Source of the DNA: Bacteroidaceae bacterium
Lineage (GTDB): Bacteria; Bacteroidota; Bacteroidia; Bacteroidales; Bacteroidaceae
DNA: 64,000 nt
Direction of reading: 5' to 3'
Assembly: GCA_017557635.1 (NCBI GenBank)
Contig: JAFYYH010000020.1
Location: 62,001-126,000, forward strand
The position numbers and the translations under genes were made by a program. The notes below the pieces were generated by a model, which saw nothing but the letters and a program-made list of their open reading frames with translations, was not told the DNA's origin and did not search any database. Positions 8,786 through 17,284 of the stretch are shown piece by piece; position 1 is the stretch's first letter; each line of letters starts with the position of its first letter.

Positions 8786-10147
8786 TTATTTCTTTACGAC
8801 TTCGCGCTCAAAGAAGTCAAGGAAGTAGGGCCAGTTGGGTCCGGCTTCGTGGCCTCCGTGGTGCTGACGGTAGGTTAATCGGCCATCCATCAGTCCGTTA
8901 TCCATACCGGGGAAGAGGTCTGTGCCGACACCCTTATAACCGAACAGCTCATAAACGGGCGATGCCTTTGAGGCCGATATGAACGAGCCTACTACATCCT
9001 GCCACTTGTCACCGTTCCAGCTTCCGGTTGAGATGAAGCAGGCACGCGGGGCGCACAGTGCTATGAGTTCATGCTGATCGACGGGAAGGTCATTCTCGGT
9101 ATAGGGATCCGTACCGTACTTGATAAGGTTGCCGCATACCCAGTGGTACTCCTCGTTTGATACTATGTTGCCGATGCTCTCACCGCAGTCACGACGCCAT
9201 CCTGCTGCGCCGGCCTTGCCTGATGAGGCGATGAATCCGGCTGCTATGCGCTCCTCGAATGCCATAGCAACGAGTGATGCCTTGCCGTAGCGTGATACGC
9301 CCTCGATTGCACACTTGGTGGCATCGAATGTCTTATCGGTCTCAAAGTAATCAATCAGGCGTGACAGGCCCCATCCCCAAGCGCGGAGTGAACCCCAGTC
9401 AGTGGGCTGGCGGAACTCACCCTTGTTGCAGAGCCCGATGATACCGTTGGTAAGGCCCGAGCCTGCATCGGCCTGGATTGAAGAGGGGTTGATGGTGGCT
9501 GCGGCCCAACCGCGCTCAATGACCATCTGCTGCCATGAGGTGCTGCCGGCGCGCACGCGTGTGGGATCACCTCCTCCGAATCCGAACTCTATGATTACGG
9601 GCAGGTTCTGCTTTCCTTCAGGATAGACTACGTTGGCCTGTATCTCGACCGTTATTGCGGGGTAACTGGAGTTGTCGACTACGCCTTTGAGCATGCGTAC
9701 CACTACTGGTGTGCCGGCAAAGTCCTTTTTCTCCTCGCTGGTGACCTCCCATTTGACACCCGGTACATTGTCGGGGATGCGGCCGTAAACGTTGTCCTCA
9801 AAGAGTTTTACTATCTCGGGACGGCGCACCTTGTTCCACATCTTGGCATTCTTGACCTTCTTGCCGCTCTCTGTTACCAGAGGATCGGGATAGAAGGGGT
9901 AGGGGTTGGCTATGAGCTCGTCATAGTTGGGGTGCTTGCTCTCGTCCTGGCTGTTGGGCTGACGGCCTTCACGGGGCTGGCCGACGCCTACCTTGGCGAG
10001 CATATCGGCATAATCGGCTGCCGCAATCTTGCGCAGGCTGTCCTGTGCTGCGCGGTTACCGCCGCCTCCAAACATGAATTGTGCACTTGCTGTGAAAGGG
10101 ATGCATGCCAGAACGGCTGCTCCGATGATATACTTCAGGGTTCTCAT
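8786..10147 (-). CDS. CE15-like glucuronoyl esterase (alpha/beta hydrolase)
   Basis: A 453-residue secreted hydrolase with a signal peptide cleaved near residue 22 (TASAQ). The nucleophile elbow GVSRYGK (about residue 270) corresponds to the G-C-S-R-x-G-K motif of carbohydrate esterase family 15. WGWGLSRLIDYFE precedes it, and a C-terminal HHGGHE supplies the probable catalytic histidine. CE15 enzymes cleave the ester between lignin and glucuronic acid of xylan, so a plant-fibre role is plausible. The oxyanion-side Cys is replaced by Val. A second CE15-like gene lies at 51.2 kb. It has its own -7 box upstream. Confidence 0.82.
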   Translation of the reverse strand: MRTLKYIIGAAVLACIPFTASAQFMFGGGGNRAAQDSLRKIAAADYADMLAKVGVGQPREGRQPNSQDESKHPNYDELIANPYPFYPDPLVTESGKKVKNAKMWNKVRRPEIVKLFEDNVYGRIPDNVPGVKWEVTSEEKKDFAGTPVVVRMLKGVVDNSSYPAITVEIQANVVYPEGKQNLPVIIEFGFGGGDPTRVRAGSTSWQQMVIERGWAAATINPSSIQADAGSGLTNGIIGLCNKGEFRQPTDWGSLRAWGWGLSRLIDYFETDKTFDATKCAIEGVSRYGKASLVAMAFEERIAAGFIASSGKAGAAGWRRDCGESIGNIVSNEEYHWVCGNLIKYGTDPYTENDLPVDQHELIALCAPRACFISTGSWNGDKWQDVVGSFISASKASPVYELFGYKGVGTDLFPGMDNGLMDGRLTYRQHHGGHEAGPNWPYFLDFFEREVVKK

Positions 10148-10170
10148 AAGTTGTAAGTTTTACGTAATGT

Positions 10171-10178
10171 CAAAGGTA
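10171..10178 (-). promoter_or_regulatory. -7 box for the CE15-like gene
   Basis: On the minus strand TACCTTTG matches TAnnTTTG, 23 bases upstream of the ATG. No convincing -33 element was seen at the usual spacing. Confidence 0.45.
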
Positions 10179-10192
10179 GGAAATTTTACAAC

Positions 10193-10226
10193 AAAAAAGG
10201 CCATCCTCATTGAGAATGACCTTTTA
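10193..10226 (-). terminator. Terminator of the OmpH-like gene
   Basis: Read on the minus strand, AAGGTCATTCTCA pairs imperfectly with TGAGGATGGCCTT and is followed by TTTTTT. It lies 19 bases after the stop codon of the OmpH-like gene. Confidence 0.8.
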
Positions 10227-10244
10227 TATGGGATAAGTAATTGA

Positions 10245-10823
10245 TTACTTGTCGGGCTGGTTGTAAGCGGCATTCAGACCGTCCAGAATCTCGGCGGTGA
10301 TGTTGAGACCCTCATCGGCATAAAGCAGACTGGCCTTGCTGATGATGATGTTGAAGCCGTGTGACTTGTTGTATTCCTTTACGAAGTTGTCAACGGTCTC
10401 GCTGATCTTCTGTGAGTTGGCGTCTCTCTCGGCCAGGAGTTCCTGTGTGTACTTGTCACTCTTCTCCTGCAGAGCCTGCTGTCTCTTGGTGAGTCTGTTC
10501 TCCTCGGACTGAGCGCGCTCGATTGATGAATAAACACCGTTTGCAATCTTCTTCTGATGATCCTCAACGTCCTTCTGCCACTTGTTGGCCTCCTCGGTCA
10601 GGGCCAGACGGTAGTTCTCTTCCTTGCGGGTCATCTCCTCGGCCAGATCCTGATAGAAGGTGTAGTTGGCCAGAAGTGAATCAACGTCGATGTAGGCGAT
10701 CTTGAGGCCTGATACGGCGATGGGAGCCTGCTGCTGGGGAGCAGCTGCCTGCTGTGAGCACTGGGTGAAACCGAGAATCAATACTGATGACAGTACGAAT
10801 GTTGATACGGATTTAAAGTTCAT
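10245..10823 (-). CDS. OmpH/Skp-family periplasmic chaperone-like protein
   Basis: A 192-residue envelope protein. The N-terminal hydrophobic segment ends in GFTQCS, so Cys22 is a possible lipid anchor, although Gln at -1 is unusual. A Gln/Pro/Ala-rich spacer leads to LKIAYIDVDSLLANY, the Skp/OmpH hallmark strand. A long heptad-rich helical arm (about 60-150) and a C-terminal segment with FNIIISKASLLYADEGLNIT follow. Skp-type proteins hold unfolded outer membrane proteins in the periplasm. It is followed by a strong terminator and preceded at 14 bases by the small membrane protein gene, so the two are probably co-transcribed. Confidence 0.85.
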   Translation of the reverse strand: MNFKSVSTFVLSSVLILGFTQCSQQAAAPQQQAPIAVSGLKIAYIDVDSLLANYTFYQDLAEEMTRKEENYRLALTEEANKWQKDVEDHQKKIANGVYSSIERAQSEENRLTKRQQALQEKSDKYTQELLAERDANSQKISETVDNFVKEYNKSHGFNIIISKASLLYADEGLNITAEILDGLNAAYNQPDK

Positions 10824-10837
10824 ATAGCTAAATTCAA

Positions 10838-11050
10838 TTATTTACTTTTTTCATTTACGGCCATCGGATTAACCTTCTGGGCCTCTTTGTCCTGCGATTC
10901 AACGCATCCTATGTGTCTTTTTCTCATTGCGGGATTCCTTCCAACGTGTATGTTGGGGAATTTGCCGTTCTTCTTAAGCAAAATGCTTACTGAAAGTAAA
11001 AGCATTGCGGCAAGAAGTAAAAGAACCACTGTAAGAAACGTTTTCCACAT
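10838..11050 (-). CDS. Small membrane protein of unknown function
   Basis: A 70-residue protein with one N-terminal membrane helix (about residues 4-26, LTVVLLLLAAMLLLSVSILL) followed by a basic soluble tail: KKNGKFPNIHVGRNPAMRKRHIGC. Short proteins with this helix plus a KNG.FP..H.G...A...IGC tail recur in Bacteroidetes, so I take it as a real gene, but no function is known to me. The ATG is supported by the minus-strand TAACTTCG (11059-11066), a weak -7-like element right upstream. The OmpH-like gene follows 14 bases later. Confidence 0.65.
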   Translation of the reverse strand: MWKTFLTVVLLLLAAMLLLSVSILLKKNGKFPNIHVGRNPAMRKRHIGCVESQDKEAQKVNPMAVNEKSK

Positions 11051-11078
11051 ACGCGGCGCGAAGTTATGGATTTTAATG

Positions 11079-11086
11079 TATATTTG
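11079..11086 (+). promoter_or_regulatory. -7 box for pepD
   Basis: TATATTTG matches TAnnTTTG and would give a leader of about 45 nt before the ATG at 11138. Confidence 0.45.
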
Positions 11087-11137
11087 GGATGTATTTTTGA
11101 AGTTGTTAAGATATTATTATAATTTATTAAAATATAT

Positions 11138-12583
11138 ATGGAAAAGATAGATTGGTCTAAGAGAGTGATGGACTTTTTCCTGGAAATCTGCAGGATTCCG
11201 CGTCCGTCGGGCCGAGAGGAGAAGATGGGTGAGTACCTGATGGCTTTTGCAGCCGCCCGTGGGCTTGCCGCAAAGAAGGATGAGGTAGGTAACGTGCTGA
11301 TTTCCCAACCCGCAACTGCCGGATTTGAAGGCCGCCAGACAGTGATTCTGCAGGCTCATCAGGACATGGTCTGCGAGAAGGACGCCACCCTTGACCACGA
11401 CTTCATGACCCAGCCTATCGAGACCTACGTAGAGGACGGCTGGCTCAAGGCACGCGGCACCACTTTAGGGGCCGATGACGGCATGGGCATCGCAATGGCG
11501 CTGGCAATCCTGGATTCTTCCGAGATTGAGCATGGTCCCGTTGAGTGTCTGTTTACGGTGTCCGAGGAGACAGGTCTGACCGGTGCCGAGAACCTCAAGC
11601 CCGGCATGATGAACGGCAAGCTGCTCATTAATCTTGACTCGGAGGATGAGGGCGAGATTTTCATCGGCTGCGCCGGCGGAATCAACACCAGCGTTGAGTT
11701 CGATTTCAAGCCTGAGGCTGTTCCTGCAGGGTATTTTTTCCTGCGCGTGGGTGTGGACAAGTTCCACGGCGGCCACTCGGGCGATGACATCAACAAGGGC
11801 TTCGCCAATGCCAACAAGATACTGGCGCGTTTCCTCAATACCGCTCTTGAGAAGTATGACCTTAGACTGATTTCTTTGAGCGGCGGTAACCTGCATAATG
11901 CAATCCCGCGAGATGCTGTGGCTGTGATTGCAGTTCCGTACGCTGACCGCGAGAAGATCCGCGTTGATTTCAACGTGTTTGCATCGGAAGTCCAGGATGA
12001 ATATCATGTTACCGAGACCGAGGCCAAGTTCTTTATGGAGAGCACCGATGCTGTGGCAAACTGCATTGAGACATCTGTGGCACGTAATATCATACGCTCC
12101 GTATTTGCCGTATTCAACGGCGTTTACGCTATGAGCATGGATGTTCCTGGACTGGTTGAGACTTCTTCTAATCTGGCCCGTATCCGCACCGAGGAGGGTA
12201 AGGTTACCATGCTGGCAAGCCAGCGCAGCTCGGTCGAGTCAGGCAAGTACGCCGTACAGGAGACTCTTGCAGCCTGCTTCCGTCTGGCTGGCGCCAAGGT
12301 ATCACGCAATGACGGCTATCCCGGCTGGGCTCCCAATCCCAAATCAGAGCTTCTGGATATCTCGGTCCGTACATACAAGGAACTGTTCGGAAAGGATCCC
12401 AAGGTCAAGGCTATTCACGCCGGCCTGGAGTGCGGTCTCTTCCTGACCTCATATCCTGATCTGGACATGATTTCCATCGGACCGACCCTTCGTGGCGTGC
12501 ACTCTCCTTCGGAGCGTCTGGAACTGGCTACCGTGCCGATGGTGTTTGATCATCTGCTCGCGATTTTGCGCGAGATCCGCTGA
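11138..12583 (+). CDS. pepD: Aminoacyl-histidine dipeptidase (M20 family, PepD)
   Basis: A 481-residue cytoplasmic dipeptidase of the M20C family that cleaves Xaa-His and other dipeptides. The di-metal site is visible: AHQDM (His74, Asp76), TLGADDGMG (the bridging Asp near 113), the catalytic base pair SEETG (Glu143/144), NLDSEDEGE and the C-terminal LRGVHSPSE histidine. The lid-domain insertion and the full length fit the family. The gene has its own -7 box and stops seven bases before the first copy of the 142-bp palindromic element, which separates it from the convergent fbp gene. Confidence 0.95.
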   Translation: MEKIDWSKRVMDFFLEICRIPRPSGREEKMGEYLMAFAAARGLAAKKDEVGNVLISQPATAGFEGRQTVILQAHQDMVCEKDATLDHDFMTQPIETYVEDGWLKARGTTLGADDGMGIAMALAILDSSEIEHGPVECLFTVSEETGLTGAENLKPGMMNGKLLINLDSEDEGEIFIGCAGGINTSVEFDFKPEAVPAGYFFLRVGVDKFHGGHSGDDINKGFANANKILARFLNTALEKYDLRLISLSGGNLHNAIPRDAVAVIAVPYADREKIRVDFNVFASEVQDEYHVTETEAKFFMESTDAVANCIETSVARNIIRSVFAVFNGVYAMSMDVPGLVETSSNLARIRTEEGKVTMLASQRSSVESGKYAVQETLAACFRLAGAKVSRNDGYPGWAPNPKSELLDISVRTYKELFGKDPKVKAIHAGLECGLFLTSYPDLDMISIGPTLRGVHSPSERLELATVPMVFDHLLAILREIR

Positions 12584-12589
12584 TCGCTC

Positions 12590-12731
12590 CGCCAAAGTGT
12601 CCCACATGAACCCCGCTCACAGCCCGTGCAGCGGGGTTCGTTGTGTTACACCCCCTCATCTTGAGGGTGTGTCCCACGCTCATCGGCCCCACAATACGTT
12701 CTATCGCGGGCTGTTGTGTTACACTTTGGCG
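12590..12731. repeat. 142-bp palindromic intergenic element, copy 1 (MITE- or REP-like)
   Basis: The ends are a perfect 11-bp inverted repeat, CGCCAAAGTGT and ACACTTTGGCG. Inside are a 10-bp hairpin (GAACCCCGCT at 12608-12617 with AGCGGGGTTC at 12630-12639), a second hairpin around CCTCATCTTGAGG, and a 12-bp direct repeat GTTGTGTTACAC at 12640 and 12713. It fills almost the whole gap between the convergent pepD and fbp genes. Its reverse complement recurs at 16.0 kb with only about eight differences. No target duplication is evident. It could be a non-autonomous mobile element, a REP-type repeat or a bidirectional terminator. Confidence 0.85.
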
Positions 12732-12746
12732 AAATTGGTTAACGGA

Positions 12747-14708
12747 TCAGTTGCGGATCAGGCCGGTGCGATAAGCTTGGAGCAGCGCCTTGAGGTCCTC
12801 TACGCGGGCCATGAGGCGCTTTCCTTTGTCGGTGTCGCGTACCAGGATCTGCTTATCGGTGTATTCGACCACCTGAGTGGCGGCAATCACATCCATTCCC
12901 TGGGCAATTGACTGCTGGATTGACTCGAACGGATGGTGACGTACCAGACGCATTCCGTGCGAGTTGTAGATGAGGGTGTAGCCTGCTATTCCGGTCTGCT
13001 GATGGTAGACTTTGGAGAATCCGCCGTCAATTACGAGCAGTCGGCCACCGGCCTTGATGGGACTTTCGCCGCTTGTCTCCTTGACCGGAATATGACCGTT
13101 AATGATGTGCGCATGCTCCATCTCGGTTATTCCGAACTCCTGCAGTATCATCTCACAGATCTCCTTGCGGTTCTTGAGGCGGTAATAGTTACCCTTCTCT
13201 TCCTCATGAGTCTCTTTCTCGGCTATGAAATAGCGCTCAAACGTGGCCATGCGTTTCTTGTCAAAGGGAGGTGAAACAGGGCCGCACCACAGATACCAGA
13301 ACAGGTCCTGACCATAGAGCTTGAGCGGATCATCGTCCTGCGCATAATACGCTGCCCGAACGCATTTCTCCAGGTTGTCAAACAACTCTTTTCCCTTATA
13401 CTCAACACCTTGAACCATGAACGAAGCCAGCGTTCCGTCCTCATTCAGAGGTACGCTGCCGTGATAGAGCAGGTTGTTGTTATGAACCAGATACAGAGAA
13501 CCGTGCGCAAACAGACACTCCATGTGTCGGGCCAGAGCCTTGCTGTTGGTAAAACTGTGTACCAGACGGTCTATTACATTCTGTTCGGCCGATGAAAGGC
13601 GGAACGGATCCTTGGGATCAACAGTCGGGAAATTGGTGTCAAGCAGTTTGTACTCACATCCGTCAACAATTACAGTTCCTTTTTTGAGGTCCATTTTGTC
13701 CAGAAGATTGCGGTGTTCCATCTTGAATTCCGGATGACGAGCAATGACAGCCGCCTCAATCTTGAACTGGATTATCGCTATTGCCTTGTGCATCTGAGAC
13801 ATAAGACGCAGTTGCGGAACATCTTCAACAGGGGTGTCATCGGTACGGACAGGAATGAACAGAGAGCACGGATCATCGGCATAAGTCTGCATTGCGAACG
13901 TTGCCAGCGGCAGCAGGTTGATGCCGTAACCGTCCTCCAGTGTGGCCATATCGGCGTATTTGAGGCAGTTGCGCACCACGTTTGCTACGCAGGCGGCACT
14001 TCCGGTGGCGGCTCCCATCCATGCAACATCGTGGTTGCCCCACTGGATGTCAAAGTCGCGGTAACTGCAAAGCATATCCATTATGCGGTGCGCGCCCGGG
14101 CCGCGGTCGTAAATATCGCCGATGATATGGAGTTGGTCGATAACCAGGTCGCGGGTGACATCGGCTATGGCCGTAATGAAATGATCAGCACGGCCGGTGC
14201 TTACTATGGTGTCAACAATAGCCTGCACGTAGTTGTGCTTGGAAAGGAACGTGCCGCGGGTCTCATGCATCAGCTCCTCAATTATGTACGCGTAGTCCTT
14301 GGGCAGGGCCTTGCGCACCTTGGAGCGTGTGTAACGCGAGGCCACGCGTGTTAGCACCGCAATCATCTGCATCAGAGTCACTTTGTACCACTCATCAAGG
14401 TTGGGGTTATCGGCCTTGAGAGCACGCAGCTTAGCCTCCGGATAGCTTATCAGAGCACTCAAAGTACGCTTGTCTTCAGCGCTCAGTTCAGTACCGAAAA
14501 CAGCGTCAATCTTCTGCTGGATTACGCCCGATGCCGAGCGCAGCACGTAGTCAAACGCATCGTACTCGCCGTGGATATCGGTCACAAAATGCTCGGTACC
14601 CTTGGGAAGGTTCAGGATAGCCTCCAGGTTGATGATTTCGGTCGATGCAGCCGCGATCGAGGGGAAACTCTTGGCCAGCAACTGCAGATATTCTATGCTT
14701 CGCTCCAT
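12747..14708 (-). CDS. fbp: Fructose-1,6-bisphosphatase, class III
   Basis: A 653-residue class III FBPase, the Firmicutes/Bacteroidetes type of about 640-670 residues. It hydrolyses fructose 1,6-bisphosphate in gluconeogenesis. It belongs to the metallophosphoesterase fold: TDIHGEYDAF (metal-binding Asp/His), GDIYDRGPGAH and WGNHDVAWMGA are the three core metal motifs, and the C-terminal part holds INGHIPVKE. The frame extends upstream to a TTG at 14729, but that codon overlaps the -7 box TAAATTTG, so the ATG at 14708 (MERSIEYL) is chosen. A palindromic element lies 15 bases beyond the stop and may end the transcript. Confidence 0.94.
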   Translation of the reverse strand: MERSIEYLQLLAKSFPSIAAASTEIINLEAILNLPKGTEHFVTDIHGEYDAFDYVLRSASGVIQQKIDAVFGTELSAEDKRTLSALISYPEAKLRALKADNPNLDEWYKVTLMQMIAVLTRVASRYTRSKVRKALPKDYAYIIEELMHETRGTFLSKHNYVQAIVDTIVSTGRADHFITAIADVTRDLVIDQLHIIGDIYDRGPGAHRIMDMLCSYRDFDIQWGNHDVAWMGAATGSAACVANVVRNCLKYADMATLEDGYGINLLPLATFAMQTYADDPCSLFIPVRTDDTPVEDVPQLRLMSQMHKAIAIIQFKIEAAVIARHPEFKMEHRNLLDKMDLKKGTVIVDGCEYKLLDTNFPTVDPKDPFRLSSAEQNVIDRLVHSFTNSKALARHMECLFAHGSLYLVHNNNLLYHGSVPLNEDGTLASFMVQGVEYKGKELFDNLEKCVRAAYYAQDDDPLKLYGQDLFWYLWCGPVSPPFDKKRMATFERYFIAEKETHEEEKGNYYRLKNRKEICEMILQEFGITEMEHAHIINGHIPVKETSGESPIKAGGRLLVIDGGFSKVYHQQTGIAGYTLIYNSHGMRLVRHHPFESIQQSIAQGMDVIAATQVVEYTDKQILVRDTDKGKRLMARVEDLKALLQAYRTGLIRN

Positions 14709-14726
14709 AATTCTGTTCTTGTAGTA

Positions 14727-14734
14727 CAAATTTA
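14727..14734 (-). promoter_or_regulatory. -7 box for fbp
   Basis: TAAATTTG on the minus strand matches TAnnTTTG. It lies 18 bases upstream of the chosen ATG, giving a short leader of about 12 nt. Confidence 0.5.
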
Positions 14735-14741
14735 ATGAAAA

Positions 14742-14776
14742 AGTCCCTACTTTTGGGGACTAACTCTAACTATTAT
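14742..14776 (+). promoter_or_regulatory. -7 box and hairpin upstream of the 14775 gene
   Basis: TACTTTTG at 14748-14755 matches TAnnTTTG. It lies inside an AGTCCC/GGGACT inverted repeat (14742-14747 and 14756-14761). The bases after it, GGGACTAACT then CTAACTATTAT, recur upstream of another secreted-protein operon near 52.6 kb. Confidence 0.4.
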
Positions 14777-15461
14777 GTATTTGAGAAATTGTTTGCTTTT
14801 GACATTAGCCTTGTCTTTTGTACGGCCACTTGCCGTCAATGCACAGGAAAAGAAGGGAGACATTGATTTTAATATCGGAATATCCACGCCAGGCTTATAC
14901 TCCCTGGCAGACTTGGAATATGGCAGAAACTCCTTTTTTTACTACGATTATTCAAACCTGAGTGATTTGAGTAAGGAGTCATACAATTCGACTTTGTATC
15001 CCAGCATTTCAGCAGAACTGTCTTACAAACTGGCAGACGCAGGTTTCTTAAAACGCCTGTCTCTTGTGGGATATATGGGACTGCATTGGGCAGACTATCA
15101 GAATATAAGTGTGGCTTCTGATTCCAAGGACGATGTTGAGACGGCTGTAAAACTGGATCTGATGCTGGGAATAAGATATCATATTTTAAACAGTAAGTAT
15201 TTCAGCATGTATTCTCAAGCTTTTCTGGGAGGTGAAATCAAAAACGACTGTGAATATTGGGATAAAACCGGTGAAGTAGTAAATCTTGGAGTATTAGGCG
15301 ATAATGATATCCGTTGGCACGCAACATTTCTGGGTTTGAGGGTCAAACTTGGAAAAACAAATGTAGGATTGTTGACAGAACTGGGTTATGGCTCCGAGTA
15401 TTGTACCAGTTCTTTATTTATTATTCCTGGTTTAAGGGCAGGTGTCAGTTATAGATTCTGA
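14775..15461 (+). CDS. Outer membrane beta-barrel protein of unknown function
   Basis: A 228-residue exported protein. The signal peptide ends at about residue 23 (VNAQ). The rest alternates polar and aromatic residues in strand-length segments (YSLADLEYGRNSFFYYDYSN, LYPSISAELSYKLADAG, LMLGIRYHI, FLGLRVKL, VGLLTELGYG) and ends in VSYRF with a C-terminal Phe, as outer membrane barrels do. No specific family was recognised. Together with the lipoprotein gene 4 bases downstream it forms a two-gene unit. This unit and the opposite-strand fbp gene lie between the two inverted 142-bp elements. Confidence 0.65.
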   Translation: MYLRNCLLLTLALSFVRPLAVNAQEKKGDIDFNIGISTPGLYSLADLEYGRNSFFYYDYSNLSDLSKESYNSTLYPSISAELSYKLADAGFLKRLSLVGYMGLHWADYQNISVASDSKDDVETAVKLDLMLGIRYHILNSKYFSMYSQAFLGGEIKNDCEYWDKTGEVVNLGVLGDNDIRWHATFLGLRVKLGKTNVGLLTELGYGSEYCTSSLFIIPGLRAGVSYRF

Positions 15462-15465
15462 TGAT

Positions 15466-15999
15466 ATGAAAAAGGTTACATTATATTTTGTTCTCATATT
15501 ATTTGCGTTTGTGGCTTTTGTAAGTTGTGAAGGACGCGAATGGGATACTCATGATGAGTTGGAAGCCCTTACCGGTAATTGGGCGTCACAATATGTATCA
15601 GAAGTATTGAACCATGTTTTTGAAAACAAGGACACTACATATAGTAAAAATGGAAGATATACGGTCATAGCATCTATGAAAGATACTATGAATCTTTCTT
15701 TCAGTTGGGAATCCGATCAAGTGGTGGGCGACTCTATTAATGTTGTTTCCACATTGGTTCAGATCGGCGATTCATCGACGGTAATAGTAAACGGATACAG
15801 GTATTCCGATGAGTTTTGGGCACATTTGTTCACAATAGATCCCGGCATTATCAATTATGAAGGCAAGTTCCATGTTGATTTCTACGAGGTTGGCAAAACA
15901 ACCCCATGGGCTTGGGCCGAAATCGCATATCAGAGGGATCGTGATGAATACAGGTACTCTCCTTACAAACGTTGCGAGACACAAGTAGGTCGCTACTGA
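15466..15999 (+). CDS. Small lipoprotein of unknown function
   Basis: A 177-residue predicted lipoprotein. Starting at the ATG at 15466 (MKKVTLYF) gives a clean signal peptide with lipobox FVSC and Cys21. An upstream in-frame ATG at 15442 overlaps the previous gene and would spoil the signal, so it was not used. The mature part is a single acidic beta-rich domain (LEALTGNWASQYVSEVLNHV, NLSFSWESDQVVGDS, VSTLVQIGDSSTVIVNGYRY). The GNW opening is reminiscent of lipocalin-like or DUF-type domains, but I cannot place it. It probably works with the barrel protein encoded just upstream. Confidence 0.6.
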   Translation: MKKVTLYFVLILFAFVAFVSCEGREWDTHDELEALTGNWASQYVSEVLNHVFENKDTTYSKNGRYTVIASMKDTMNLSFSWESDQVVGDSINVVSTLVQIGDSSTVIVNGYRYSDEFWAHLFTIDPGIINYEGKFHVDFYEVGKTTPWAWAEIAYQRDRDEYRYSPYKRCETQVGRY

Positions 16000-16011
16000 T
16001 GTTTTAGTTTT

Positions 16012-16153
16012 TGCCAAAGTGTAACACAACAGCCCGCGATAGAGCGTATTGTTGGGCCGATGAGCGCGGGGCACACCCTCAAGATGAGGGGGTGTAACAC
16101 AACGAACCCCGCTGCACGGGCTGTGAGCGGGGTCGATGCGGGACACTTTGGCG
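16012..16153. repeat. 142-bp palindromic intergenic element, copy 2 (inverted)
   Basis: This is the reverse complement of the element at 12590-12731 with about eight substitutions. The terminal repeats are TGCCAAAGTGT and ACACTTTGGCG, so one end base differs. It again sits between convergent genes, 12 bases after the lipoprotein stop and 4 bases before the hisB stop. The opposite orientation means the intervening 3.3 kb (fbp plus two envelope genes) is bounded by a long inverted repeat. Confidence 0.85.
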
Positions 16154-16157
16154 GGAA

Positions 16158-17273
16158 CTAGAGCACTCCCTTGGATGAGGGGAGAGTGTAGTTCCAGATG
16201 TCGCGGCGCACGGCGGATTTCAGAGCGCGGGCAAAGGCCTTGAAGATGGCTTCAATCTTGTGGTGCTCGTTTTCGCCTTGGGCCTGGATGTTGAGGTTCA
16301 TGGCGGCGGCGTCGCTGAGGGACTTGAAGAAGTGCAGGAACATCTCGGTGGGCATATCACCAACCTTTTCGCGTTTGAATTCAGCGTTCCAGACAAGCCA
16401 GCTGCGGCCTCCGAAGTCCAGAACTACCTGAGCCATGCAGTCGTCCATGGGGAGGGCGTAACCGTAGCGCTCTATGCCACGTTTATCGCCCAGGGCCTTG
16501 CGGATGCACTCGCCAAGCACGATTCCGGTATCCTCGATTGTGTGGTGTTCGTCAACATTCAGATCTCCCTTGACCTTGATGGTCAGGTCCATGCCGCCGT
16601 GACGGCCAATCTGCTCGAGCATGTGGTCAAAGAAGCCAAGGCCGGTGCTGATGTCGCACTTGCCTGAGCCGTCTATGTTGAGCTCAACCAGGATGTCAGT
16701 CTCTTTTGTTGCGCGGTGGGCCGATGCACGGCGCTCGCCTGCAAATATGAATTCGGCAATCTTCCACCAGTCGCGGCTTGCAAAGGCGCAAACTGCCTGT
16801 AAGTCGGCGGGCAGGGAGTCGGCACTGTCCTGCAGAAGGACGGCGCGGCAGCCCAGGTTGCGGGCCAGTTCCACGTCTGTGGCGCGGTCGCCGATCACGT
16901 AGCTGGCAGCCAGGTCGTAATCATCGGTCATATACTTACCGAACATTCCGGTGCCGGGCTTGCGTGTGGGTGCGTTGTCCTCGGGAAAATGAGGATCAAT
17001 CAGGATATCATCAAATGAGACGCCCTCACCCTTCAATGTGTTCAGAATGAAGTTCTGGGTAGGGTAGAAGTCCTTTTCAGGGTATGACGGGGTGCCCAGG
17101 CCGTCCTGGTTGCTGGCCATTACGAACTCAAAGTCTGTGTGCTCCCTTAAGAACGACAGGCTTTTGAATACTCCGGGCACGAACTCCAGCTTGTCAAAGC
17201 TGTCAAGCTGCTCGTCGGACGGCTCAACTACTATGGTTCCGTCGCGGTCTATGAATAGGACTCTTTTGCTCAT
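16158..17273 (-). CDS. hisB: Bifunctional histidinol-phosphatase / imidazoleglycerol-phosphate dehydratase
   Basis: A 371-residue fusion catalysing steps 6 and 8 of histidine synthesis. The N-terminal HAD phosphatase starts [13 protein letters not shown], with the nucleophile/acid pair Asp9 and Asp11, and continues through [18 protein letters not shown] and [12 protein letters not shown]. The dehydratase half (from about residue 175) has GLGFFDHML, the metal-binding [11 protein letters not shown] and [13 protein letters not shown]. The frame reaches a TTG further upstream, but the ATG at 17273 lies 12 bases after the hisC stop and gives the standard N-terminus. It is the last his gene here; hisH, hisA, hisF and hisIE are not in the window. 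Confidence 0.96.
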   Translation of the reverse strand: MSKRVLFIDRDGTIVVEPSDEQLDSFDKLEFVPGVFKSLSFLREHTDFEFVMASNQDGLGTPSYPEKDFYPTQNFILNTLKGEGVSFDDILIDPHFPEDNAPTRKPGTGMFGKYMTDDYDLAASYVIGDRATDVELARNLGCRAVLLQDSADSLPADLQAVCAFASRDWWKIAEFIFAGERRASAHRATKETDILVELNIDGSGKCDISTGLGFFDHMLEQIGRHGGMDLTIKVKGDLNVDEHHTIEDTGIVLGECIRKALGDKRGIERYGYALPMDDCMAQVVLDFGGRSWLVWNAEFKREKVGDMPTEMFLHFFKSLSDAAAMNLNIQAQGENEHHKIEAIFKAFARALKSAVRRDIWNYTLPSSKGVL

Positions 17274-17284
17274 ATCTGCCAAAG

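Noticed and set aside
12492..12911. Open frames across the two 142-bp elements giving a shared peptide (…SPCSGVRCVTPPHLEGV…), also at 15772-16146
   Set aside because: The shared peptide is simply the translation of the repeated palindromic DNA. The frames overlap real genes and have no start signals.
13713..14354. A 213-codon plus-strand frame opposite fbp
   Set aside because: Antisense to conserved catalytic parts of fbp, with no promoter and no recognisable domain.
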